This document shows, in pieces, positions 45,314 to 53,488 of a stretch of DNA of 64,000 bases (its first letter is position 1; each line of letters begins with the position of its first letter). The notes beneath the pieces are model-generated. The model was not told the DNA's origin and made no database searches. It saw only the letters and a list, made by a program, of their open reading frames with translations. The translations under genes and the position numbers were made by a program. Source of the stretch: an uncultured Gemmata sp. (lineage in GTDB: Bacteria; Planctomycetota; Planctomycetia; Gemmatales; Gemmataceae). The DNA is taken from assembly GCA_937924775.1 (NCBI GenBank), contig CALDUT010000004.1, forward strand, positions 186,001 to 250,000, in the 5' to 3' direction.

Positions 45314-47335
45314 ATGTTCTGCCGACCATCCCTGGCCCTGTCGCTCTCGTTCGCGGCGACAGCTAGTTTATTTGTTCTGACGTCGGTTCTCACGGCGCAA
45401 CCCCCAGCCAACTCGGCGGCAACCCCCGCCGATAGCTCTGGTATCAAACGCACCCAAGAAGAGAATCTGAAGTTCTTTAAACAGTTCTCCGAAGAGGTGT
45501 TGCGTCTGGCCCAAAAGTGGGAAAAAAGCGATGCGCCAGAAGATCGCGACCGGGCCAAATCCCTCCGGGCGGCTCTCAAACTCATCGAAGAAAAGGGAGT
45601 TGAGAAACTGTTCAGCGACTTGGTCGAAGGCCTGAGCAAGCGGGACCTCAACGGCACCGATTTCAGCACGCTTCTGGCCAAAGACAAAAAACTCATCGAA
45701 GCCCTCGATGAGATTCTCAACGTCCTCAACACCGAAGCGGAAATCGACCGCATCAAACGGGAAATCAAGGACCTCGAAGCCGCTGTGAAGGCCATCAAGG
45801 AACTCAAACGCAAACAGGAGAACCTGCGGGCCCAAACCGACATCGGCAAACGCGATAACGCCAAGATTGCCAAGGATCAAAAGGATTTGGCCAAAGAAAC
45901 GCAAGACGTGGCTAATGCCCTCAACAAGAACAACCAAGGCAACAACGGTCAGGGTGGCCAAGGCAGCCAACAAGACGCGCGGGCCGAAACCAAAGCCGAC
46001 GCCAAACCGGGTGATAACACCGGTGATGCCAAGTCCGACACCGGCGAGAACAAAAGCGACGCGAAAGGCGATGGCATGGGGAGCATGGGCGGCATGTCCG
46101 GCGACTCCCAAGCCGGTGAAGGTAAGCCTGCCGGCGAGGGCATGGGCGGCATGATGGGCGGAATGGGTAAAGAAGGCGGCGACAAGCCCGCCGGCGATCC
46201 CCAAGGCGGCGGGGACCCGAAAGCGGGTGATCCCAAAGCCAGTGGCAATCCGATGGGGGGCAACCCCATGGACCCCAAAGGAGGCGATGGCAAACCGTCA
46301 GGTGGTGAAGGCAAAGGCCAAGGCCAAGGGAAGGGGGAAGGCAAGCCCGGGGCCAGCGAAAGCCAAGGCGGTGGCGAAGGCAAGGGCATGGGCGGTGACG
46401 GCGGTATGGGAGGCATGGGCGGTATGGGAGGCCAAAGCGGTCAGCCCGGCAGCTCCAAAGGCGGTGGTCAGCAAGGCGGTGGTGGCCAGCAAAACCCCAA
46501 CCAACCCCGCGACCCGGCCCAAGAGAACGTCCAACAAGCTGTTCCGCCGCAACAACAGGCCGAAGACGACCTGAAGAAGGGTGATAACAAACAAGCCTCC
46601 AAGAATCAGGATAAGGCCATCGACCAATTGCAAAAGGCCATCGAAGAACTCGAAAAACGCCTCAAACAGTTGCGCGAAAAGGAGTTGGCGAAACTCTTGG
46701 CCAACCTCGAAGAGCGTGTCAGCCGGATGCTGAAGATGCAAATCGAGGTGAAGGCCGCAACCGAAGCCATCCACAACACCGTTCAGAATCTCGGTGGTAA
46801 ACCGGCTGTGGCGGAAATTCAAAAAAGCCAGGCCGAAGCCGAAAAGGAAGGTCAAATCATCGCCGAAGCCGACAAGGCTCTCAAACTGATGGAGGGCGAA
46901 GGCACCGCGGTTGTGTTCGCGGGAGTGTTGCAGTTGGTCAAAGGCGATATGGAATCGATCCGCAATCGCCTCAATGAAGCCCGCGTGGGTGAGGATACTC
47001 AGCAAATCGAGCAAGACGTCATCGATCAACTCAAGATGATGCTCGAAGCGCTGAAGAAAGCCAAACAGGAGTTGGAAAACAAACCGAGCGATTCCCAACC
47101 CAGCGACCCGAACGCGAAGAAGCAAGATCAGCAACTGGTCGAACTGATCAATCAACTGAAGCTGGTCCGGGCGCAACAGGAACAGCTCAACAAACGCACG
47201 ATCATGTATAACAAGCAAGACCCCGGAGAACAGGCCAAAGACCCGCTGGTCCAAGGTGAGTTGAAGAAACTGGCTGATCACCAGAAGTTCTTGCAAGATC
47301 TGATTCACAAGATCGCGACACAGGCCAACCAATAA
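45314..47335 (+). CDS. Exported coiled-coil protein with a Gly/Met/Lys-rich low-complexity centre
   Basis: About 673 residues. The signal peptide MFCRPSLALSLSFAATASLFV is followed by a charged helical region (about 35-210), a long low-complexity centre rich in Gly, Lys, Gln and Met with repeated GMGGMGG and GGGEGKG-type units (about 215-410), and a C-terminal coiled coil (about 430-670). No enzyme motif is visible; a structural or scaffold role in the periplasm is likely. The frame extends upstream to 45203, but ATG 45314 follows GGGAGGG and begins the signal peptide. It is followed by a GC hairpin. Confidence 0.82.
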   Translation: MFCRPSLALSLSFAATASLFVLTSVLTAQPPANSAATPADSSGIKRTQEENLKFFKQFSEEVLRLAQKWEKSDAPEDRDRAKSLRAALKLIEEKGVEKLFSDLVEGLSKRDLNGTDFSTLLAKDKKLIEALDEILNVLNTEAEIDRIKREIKDLEAAVKAIKELKRKQENLRAQTDIGKRDNAKIAKDQKDLAKETQDVANALNKNNQGNNGQGGQGSQQDARAETKADAKPGDNTGDAKSDTGENKSDAKGDGMGSMGGMSGDSQAGEGKPAGEGMGGMMGGMGKEGGDKPAGDPQGGGDPKAGDPKASGNPMGGNPMDPKGGDGKPSGGEGKGQGQGKGEGKPGASESQGGGEGKGMGGDGGMGGMGGMGGQSGQPGSSKGGGQQGGGGQQNPNQPRDPAQENVQQAVPPQQQAEDDLKKGDNKQASKNQDKAIDQLQKAIEELEKRLKQLREKELAKLLANLEERVSRMLKMQIEVKAATEAIHNTVQNLGGKPAVAEIQKSQAEAEKEGQIIAEADKALKLMEGEGTAVVFAGVLQLVKGDMESIRNRLNEARVGEDTQQIEQDVIDQLKMMLEALKKAKQELENKPSDSQPSDPNAKKQDQQLVELINQLKLVRAQQEQLNKRTIMYNKQDPGEQAKDPLVQGELKKLADHQKFLQDLIHKIATQANQ

Positions 47336-47349
47336 GTTGGTGTTTTCTG

Positions 47350-47382
47350 GCGGTGGGTGGAGACAGAACCCCCACCCACCGC
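47350..47382 (+). terminator. GC hairpin after the coiled-coil protein gene
   Basis: GCGGTGGGTGG (47350-47360) and CCACCCACCGC (47372-47382) form a perfect 11-bp stem with an 11-base loop, starting 14 bases after the stop. There is no T tract, so termination strength is uncertain. Confidence 0.55.
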
Positions 47383-47622
47383 GACGATTCCAACCCTCCG
47401 GAATCCCCGCATCCGGACGCAACCATACCCCCCAACGCCTGCGATCCCCTGATGAAGGATCGATGAGCAACGCAAATCGCTGAACCATCAGGAGTTGTGT
47501 TCAGCCGGCTGAATAGCTAAACTGCGGTTAGAAATCCCGTGATTGGTCGTCTGAATAGATGTCCGGTCGCGTTGGCTTGGAGAACTCTCCATCTGGTCAT
47601 TATCATTATGAGGAGCGATGCC

Positions 47623-48729
47623 GTGAAGATTCGGACTCTACTCGCGGTAGCCGCCGTCACGACCGGCCTGGCCGGCTTCGCGACCCCGGCTTTCGCTGCT
47701 GAACCGGCGAAAAAGCCCAGCTTCGGCTTCAGCACCTTGAAGTCGATGCCGTTGGAGACCGCCAAAGCGAAAGCCGCGGCGTACTTGAAATCGGTGGGCC
47801 ACTTCGACCAACAAGCCTTCGATGCGATTTGGGCTAACGACAAACGTTCGATCCTCGACCGGACCGCAGATGCCCTAGCGTTAGGTAACACGGAAGTGCA
47901 AGCGTTCCTGGCCCATGCCCGCAATCCCCAGGCATCGGCCCCCGCGGAAGTTCCGGCGATTTTGAAAGATGATAAGCAAGATTCGTTTTTCCGCACTAAT
48001 GTGGCGTTGGCCTTCGCCAAGGCCGCGGCCAGCCGCCGGGTGTACGAAGAAGCCCTCGAAGCACTAAGCACCAAGGGCATCGATCCTGAAGTCGCGGTCG
48101 ATCCGGCCAGCTTCTACTTCTTCAAAGCGGTGTCAGCCCACGCCACTATGAAGAAAGAAACGGCCATCTCCTCCATCGTCAAACTCCTCGATGATGTGGC
48201 CGATTCCCCCGCACGCTACACCATGGTCGCGACCCTGATGTTCTTTGACATCCAAAACTGGTCGCCCGATCCCAAAGACCTCTCGAACATCGAGAAACTC
48301 ATGGACAATAGCGGTCGTCGGCTCGATCTGGCCCGCGGCGGTGAAAAAACCCAAGATATCCAAAAGAAAATCATCTTCCGTTTGGATGAACTCATCAAAG
48401 AACTGGAAAACAAGAACAAAGGCGGCGGTGGCGGTCAAGCCAATGGCGGCAACTGCCCCGCCGGCGGTCAGAAACCCGGGAGCAGCCCCGGTGGCGGTAC
48501 GGTCAACCCCTCCAACCCAGCCTCTGATAGTGTGATCATGGGCGGCAGCGGGGCTGGCAAAGTCGATGAAAAGCAACTGCGGCAAATTGCCCAACAGTGG
48601 GGTTCGATGCCCGCGGCCGAACGGGCCAAGGTGATCAACGAAATCACCCGCGACCTGCCTCCGAAGTTCGAACCCATGATCCGCAACTACTTCGAAGCCC
48701 TCGACAAGATGCACGGCTATAAGAAGTGA
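47623..48729 (+). CDS. Exported helical protein, function unknown
   Basis: About 368 residues. The signal peptide VKIRTLLAVAAVTTGLAGFATPAFAAE ends in a clear AFA cleavage motif. The body is helical, with a Gly/Asn-rich insert (about 270-320) between the main helical block and a short C-terminal helical domain (KVDEKQLRQIAQQWGSMPAAERAKV). The GTG at 47623 has AGGAG seven bases upstream and is preferred to two in-frame upstream starts. The composition and location suggest it is a partner of the preceding coiled-coil protein; its C terminus resembles the low-complexity-linked helical ends seen there. No family recognised. Confidence 0.78.
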   Translation: MKIRTLLAVAAVTTGLAGFATPAFAAEPAKKPSFGFSTLKSMPLETAKAKAAAYLKSVGHFDQQAFDAIWANDKRSILDRTADALALGNTEVQAFLAHARNPQASAPAEVPAILKDDKQDSFFRTNVALAFAKAAASRRVYEEALEALSTKGIDPEVAVDPASFYFFKAVSAHATMKKETAISSIVKLLDDVADSPARYTMVATLMFFDIQNWSPDPKDLSNIEKLMDNSGRRLDLARGGEKTQDIQKKIIFRLDELIKELENKNKGGGGGQANGGNCPAGGQKPGSSPGGGTVNPSNPASDSVIMGGSGAGKVDEKQLRQIAQQWGSMPAAERAKVINEITRDLPPKFEPMIRNYFEALDKMHGYKK

Positions 48730-48756
48730 GCACGCGGTTGCTGACGGAAACCTTAC

Positions 48757-48788
48757 GGCGGTGGCCGCGTTCATCCCCGGCCACCGCC
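48757..48788 (+). terminator. GC hairpin after the helical exported protein gene
   Basis: GGCGGTGGCC (48757-48766) and GGCCACCGCC (48779-48788) form a perfect 10-bp stem with a 12-base loop, 27 bases after the stop. It is followed by ACTGTGTTAACC. Its arms resemble the hairpin at 47350-47382. Confidence 0.55.
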
Positions 48789-48882
48789 ACTGTGTTAACC
48801 CCGGGCCTTCAGAGGGGAGTTGGTATCATCCGATCCTCCCCCCCTCGATCCCACGGATTCCTTGACCCCCGCGAGATGAGCC

Positions 48883-50142
48883 ATGATGTTCACCCGGAAA
48901 TTGCTTCGCCCCGCGGCGGCTGTCCTCGTTGCCAGCGTGATGACGAGTGCGGCCCTGGTGGTAGCGACGGCCCGCGGCGACGATGTGACCACCACCGCCG
49001 GCAAAAAAATCAGCGGTAAGCTCGTTGGTGTCGATGCGAAAGGGATTACCTTTGTCACACAGCAAGCGCAGGTGGATATTCCGGGTCGCGATCTGGTCGT
49101 AGTAGACTTCGGGAACAAAATCCTGCCGCCCCCAGCGACCTATTCGGAAATCGAATTGACCGATGGATCGCTCCTGCGTATGAACCGGTTTGTTATCAAG
49201 GACAAAACCTTCGAGTGTGAGCCCTTGCCGTCACCCCATGAGGTGAAAGCCCCGACGTTCGACATTCCGATCCGCACCGTCTTCACTGCCATCAAGAAAG
49301 CTCACGATCCCAAAATCACCGCGGCATGGAAGAAGATGCTGGCCACACGCGGCAAACGTGACCTGTACGTTCTCGAACGGGAAACCGATCTCACCTATGT
49401 TCAAGGCACCATCGAATCGGCCAGTGCCGATGGCCGCGAATTGAAGTTCCAAAACGAAAGCGGCGATCGCACCGATACGCTGCTGCAATCCCGTGCGGCG
49501 GGCTATGTCTTCGCCCAACCACAACCCACCCAACTACCGCCGACGATCTGCCGGGTTCACGATGTGTACGGAAACATCCTCAACGCTACAGCCATCACGT
49601 TAGGTACCGACGAGAGCGTCACCGTGGTCACGGTTGCCGGGGCCAAGATTCACTACCCGTCGATCCGGGCTCTGGTACGGCTCGACTATGCTCAGGGAAA
49701 TGTCACGTATCTGTCGGACCTTGATCCAAAAGTGGAGGCGGCAGAACTGCCGGCCGATGAACTCAAATTGAACGTGACGGTCCCGTACTTGAAGGATCGT
49801 TCGCTGGCTAACGAGGCGATCAAGCTCGATAACACCGTTTTCCCTAAGGGCTTATGTATTGCTCCGGATACCGTCCTCACCTTCGATCTCACAAGTGACT
49901 ACAGCCAGTTGAAAGCCATGGCTGGCATCGACGAAAACGGGGCCAACGCCACCAGTAGCGCGAAACTCACGATCGAAGGAGATGGTCAGATTCTCTTCTC
50001 GGCCACCCTCAACCGCCAAGAGCGGGCGAAGCCGATTGTGCTGGCCATCACTGGCATCAAGCAACTGCGGGTGATTGTGGAAGCCGATACGCCCTTCAAT
50101 GGCAATTACGTCACGCTCGCCGACGCCCGCGTGCAGAAATGA
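48883..50142 (+). CDS. Exported NPCBM/NEW2-type domain protein
   Basis: A 419-residue exported protein. A signal peptide (RKLLRPAAAVLVASVMTSAALVV) is followed by small beta domains (the first with KKISGKLVGVDAKGITF, which recurs loosely later) and a C-terminal NPCBM-like carbohydrate-binding jelly roll (about 265-415). That domain includes VFPKGLCIAPDTVLTFDL and AMAGIDENGA, the usual pattern of this family. It probably binds glycans in the envelope. The start is one of two adjacent ATGs. Its stop overlaps a possible upstream start of the next gene (ATGA at 50139), suggesting read-through into the HtrA genes. Confidence 0.82.
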   Translation: MMFTRKLLRPAAAVLVASVMTSAALVVATARGDDVTTTAGKKISGKLVGVDAKGITFVTQQAQVDIPGRDLVVVDFGNKILPPPATYSEIELTDGSLLRMNRFVIKDKTFECEPLPSPHEVKAPTFDIPIRTVFTAIKKAHDPKITAAWKKMLATRGKRDLYVLERETDLTYVQGTIESASADGRELKFQNESGDRTDTLLQSRAAGYVFAQPQPTQLPPTICRVHDVYGNILNATAITLGTDESVTVVTVAGAKIHYPSIRALVRLDYAQGNVTYLSDLDPKVEAAELPADELKLNVTVPYLKDRSLANEAIKLDNTVFPKGLCIAPDTVLTFDLTSDYSQLKAMAGIDENGANATSSAKLTIEGDGQILFSATLNRQERAKPIVLAITGIKQLRVIVEADTPFNGNYVTLADARVQK

Positions 50143-50216
50143 TCCGATTGTCGATTCCGAAAACCGTGATGGTGGAAGCGAAACCCAACCTGCGAAACGC
50201 TCCTCAGGATAGCACC

Positions 50217-52061
50217 ATGATACGATCTGTCCTTCGTCTGTTGCGCTCGTGGGCGTGGCTTGGGCCGGTCGGGGCCACGCTGGCGTTGGTGGTGGCGGTG
50301 GCATTGCCCTGGGCCCCGGCGGCACCACTTGATGTGGACCGGGTCGTACTCGAGGAACAAAGCCAACGCATCGAAACCATCAAGAAAGTTCACCCGGCTA
50401 TTGTCGCGGTGTGCATGCAAGGTGGGCAGGGCGTCGGCAGCGGTGTTCTCATTGACCCTGAGGGTTACGCCCTGACCAACTTTCACGTGGTACAACCCAC
50501 CGGGCCGCTTATGCAAGCCGGGCTGGCCGACGGGGTTCTTTACGATGCGGTCGTCTGTGGGATTGATAAAGTCGGCGACGTCGCCCTCATCAAGCTATTG
50601 CCCAAAGAGAAGGGGAAACCTTTTCCCTACGTGAAACTCGGCGACAGCGACAAAGTCCGGGCTGGGGACTGGTCGCTGGCGATGGGCAACCCGTTCTCCC
50701 TGGCCATGGACTTCACCCCCACGGTGACCTTCGGGATTGTCAGCGGTGTGAACCGATACCAGCCGCCCGAAGGCAAGGGCTTACTCGAATACACCGACTG
50801 TATCCAGATCGAAACGTCGATCAATCCCGGTAATTCCGGTGGCCCTTTGTTCAATATGGATGGCGCATTGATTGGCATCAACGGCCGCGGTTCGTTTGAA
50901 AAGCGCGGTCGAGTCAACTCCGGTGTCGGTTACGCGATTTCGATCAACCAAATCAAGAATTTCCTGGGCCATCTGTACGGCGGCATCGATAGCGACCATG
51001 CCACCCTAGGGGCTGCCATCGGCACAGCCAACGAAGATGCCCCGTTGGCGCAGATGATCGTCAAACAGATTCTCGATGAAAGCGATGCCTACCGCCGGGG
51101 CTTACGCGAAGGCGATCAACTGCTGGAATTCGCCGGGCGGCGTGTCAATAGTACCAACGAATATAAGAATATTCTCGGTATCTATCCCAAAGAATGGCGG
51201 CTGCCGTTGACGATCCGCCGCGGCACCACCACCCGCGAAATACTTGTGCGGCTCATGGGCAACCAGGCCCAAGTCATCGAAAAGAAGGACCAACCGCCAG
51301 AACAACCGCAACCCCGGCCGCAACCGGTGCCGCTGCCCAAAGGCCCCCGCCCCAGTGGCGAGGCTGCCAAAATGTACGAAGCTCGCAAAGGTTTCTCCAA
51401 CTGGTATTTCAATGTTGTCGAGCAGAAGAAACTTCTGGAGAAGTTCAAAAACCACGGAGATTTCTCCGAACTCTGCGGCACTTGGACCATCGAGGGCCAA
51501 TATGAACAGCCCGACCGCCGCGGACCGATGAAAATCGTGCTGAGCGAAGGCGCAGAAGGCACGAAAATCACTATGAAGCTGAATATCGAAACGAGCCTCG
51601 AACCCCTGCGCCAGAGCGATCTGCGCTTGCAACAAGAACCGATTGGCAGCGGCGGCTTGATGATGGCCATGTATCACTATCGCCGCTTCCTGACCCTGGG
51701 AGCCAAAGGCTTTGAAGGTTTGTTCGCTTACGGTGGGTATGCCCCATTTTACCCGTTCCCGATCGATGGCTCGGAACCGAAATCGCTTGCGGCTTTGCGG
51801 GTGGACTGCGACCTGATGATCACCAAACACGGTTCGGTCGAGTGCCGTTGGTACTTTGCTCGCACCGATGGCACACTGCTGGGCTTTGAAACCTATGTGG
51901 CCAAAGATGCCGACAACCTCGACGACCGCGACCCCTGCGAAGTGTACTTCCACGATTACAAAGAGGTCGGCGGACGCAAACTGCCGCACACGATGAACGT
52001 CCGCTTCGGCAACAAACGCTATGCACTCCTAACTGTGACGAGCTACAACCTCGAAAAGTAA
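50217..52061 (+). CDS. HtrA-like serine protease with PDZ domain, intact triad
   Basis: About 614 residues. The N-terminal signal/anchor (IRSVLRLLRSWAWLGPVGATLALVVAVALPW) is followed by a trypsin-like domain. With numbering from ATG 50217 the triad is His90 in TNFHVV, Asp121 in GDVALIKL and Ser207 in NPGNSGGPL, so it should be an active periplasmic protease. A PDZ domain follows (about 265-360, DAYRRGLREGDQLLEFAGR). The C-terminal ~220 residues after a Pro/Gln linker form an extra beta-rich domain. The frame opens earlier at 50139, overlapping the previous stop, but the signal peptide begins at 50217. It is the first of three adjacent HtrA-type genes. Confidence 0.88.
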   Translation: MIRSVLRLLRSWAWLGPVGATLALVVAVALPWAPAAPLDVDRVVLEEQSQRIETIKKVHPAIVAVCMQGGQGVGSGVLIDPEGYALTNFHVVQPTGPLMQAGLADGVLYDAVVCGIDKVGDVALIKLLPKEKGKPFPYVKLGDSDKVRAGDWSLAMGNPFSLAMDFTPTVTFGIVSGVNRYQPPEGKGLLEYTDCIQIETSINPGNSGGPLFNMDGALIGINGRGSFEKRGRVNSGVGYAISINQIKNFLGHLYGGIDSDHATLGAAIGTANEDAPLAQMIVKQILDESDAYRRGLREGDQLLEFAGRRVNSTNEYKNILGIYPKEWRLPLTIRRGTTTREILVRLMGNQAQVIEKKDQPPEQPQPRPQPVPLPKGPRPSGEAAKMYEARKGFSNWYFNVVEQKKLLEKFKNHGDFSELCGTWTIEGQYEQPDRRGPMKIVLSEGAEGTKITMKLNIETSLEPLRQSDLRLQQEPIGSGGLMMAMYHYRRFLTLGAKGFEGLFAYGGYAPFYPFPIDGSEPKSLAALRVDCDLMITKHGSVECRWYFARTDGTLLGFETYVAKDADNLDDRDPCEVYFHDYKEVGGRKLPHTMNVRFGNKRYALLTVTSYNLEK

Positions 52062-52138
52062 GCGAACGGCTGATTCGACAGGATCACGGGTTGGTGATCC
52101 GCCGCCCACACGCATTCTTCTTCCGAGCACGACCTGCT

Positions 52139-53338
52139 ATGTGGACACGCACGATTTTGATGGGCATTCTCGCACTGGGGGCGATTCTGCCCACCCCTGT
52201 ACCGCTGGCCGCAGCCGATCCATTGGTGGATGTGGCCAAAGAAGCGAACAAGAAGATGGTGAAGTTGTTCGGAGCCGGTGGCTTTTCGCGGCTCAATAAC
52301 TACGCCACAGGGATTATCGTCAGCCCACAGGGGCACGTTATCACGGTGGCCAGCCAAATTCTCGATACCCCGGATTTGGTTGTCCATCTCTACGACGGCA
52401 CCCGCTTGCCAGCTCAGGTGCTCGTCACCGAACGTGAACTGGATATTGCCCTGCTCAAGATCCGGTCGCCTGGCAAGAAATTGGAAGACCCACTTGACGA
52501 ATCCCTCGAATACTTCGACTTCCTCGCCGCGGCCAAACGCCCGCCCGCGGAAGTGGGGGATTGGGTGATCGCGTTGAGCAACACCTTCGAAATCGCCCTG
52601 CGCGATGAACCCCTCAGCGTCCAGCGTGGGGTGATCGCAGCCTACACCAAAATGGCCGGTCGCCGCGGCGTCTTCGAGTTTCCCTACACCGGCGATGTGT
52701 ACATCGTGGATGCCATCACCAACAATCCCGGGGCTGCTGGCGGGGCACTGCTCAACCGCAAAGGCGAACTCCTCGGCATCATTGGCCGCGAACTCAAAAA
52801 TACCCTCAGCGAGACATGGATGAACTACGCGATTCCTGTCACCGGCAAAGCCGAGGTGGTGCAACGGGTCCTGCTGAAGGACAAAGACGGCAACGTTATC
52901 AAGGACAAAGACGGCAAGGAGGTATACGAAGAGAAAACCGTCACCGTGACCATGGCCGAATTCGTTGAATTGGGCATGCAAGGGAAGTACAAACCGATTG
53001 AAGGCAAAAACACCATCGGCGGCATCGGCGGTTATCACGGCATTCTCTTTGTCCCCAACATTCTCGACCGGACACCGGCCTACATCGAGGATGTTGTGCC
53101 CGGTTCCCCCGCCGACAAAGCCGGCCTGCGATCCGATGATCTGGTCAGCTTCATCGATGGCGAACCGGTCATCAGCATCAACGCCTTCAACGACTACATC
53201 AAGAAACGCACCCGGGCCGGTACCGTCGTGCGGCTGGAGGTGCGTCGCGGGGAAGTGCTGGAAACTATCGAACTGACACTCGAAGCCCACCCCGCCCCCC
53301 CGAATTCTTCGGGGCCGCCCACACCGCCCAAACAATAA
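52139..53338 (+). CDS. HtrA-like PDZ protein lacking catalytic His and Ser (pseudoprotease)
   Basis: About 399 residues with signal peptide (MWTRTILMGILALGAILPTP). The trypsin-like fold is recognisable: the His loop reads VITVASQIL, with Ser72 at the His position, Asp102 is kept in LDIALLKI, and the Ser loop reads NNPGAAGGAL, with Ala200 at the Ser position. With two triad residues gone, proteolysis is not expected. A PDZ domain follows (about 305-380, GSPADKAGLRSDDLVSFIDG). It probably binds exposed C termini or partners of the neighbouring active HtrA. ATG 52139 is preferred to the TTG at 52091 because the signal peptide starts there. Confidence 0.85.
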   Translation: MWTRTILMGILALGAILPTPVPLAAADPLVDVAKEANKKMVKLFGAGGFSRLNNYATGIIVSPQGHVITVASQILDTPDLVVHLYDGTRLPAQVLVTERELDIALLKIRSPGKKLEDPLDESLEYFDFLAAAKRPPAEVGDWVIALSNTFEIALRDEPLSVQRGVIAAYTKMAGRRGVFEFPYTGDVYIVDAITNNPGAAGGALLNRKGELLGIIGRELKNTLSETWMNYAIPVTGKAEVVQRVLLKDKDGNVIKDKDGKEVYEEKTVTVTMAEFVELGMQGKYKPIEGKNTIGGIGGYHGILFVPNILDRTPAYIEDVVPGSPADKAGLRSDDLVSFIDGEPVISINAFNDYIKKRTRAGTVVRLEVRRGEVLETIELTLEAHPAPPNSSGPPTPPKQ

Positions 53339-53488
53339 ACCGCCGCTAGCCAAGAGGGGAGCCGGTGCATTTGACCCATCCTGGCGCAGGTCCCCGATTC
53401 ACCCAAAAGGCGGTCTGCAGACTGAAACCACGACACCGTTGACATCGAATGGCTGACCAGATTTTGAACAACTTACGGAATCACACCG

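Noticed and set aside
46070-46500. GMGG-rich region considered as a simple-sequence repeat or non-coding insert
   Set aside because: The frame is open throughout, codon use matches the flanks and the helical ends on both sides are continuous, so it is a low-complexity part of a real protein.
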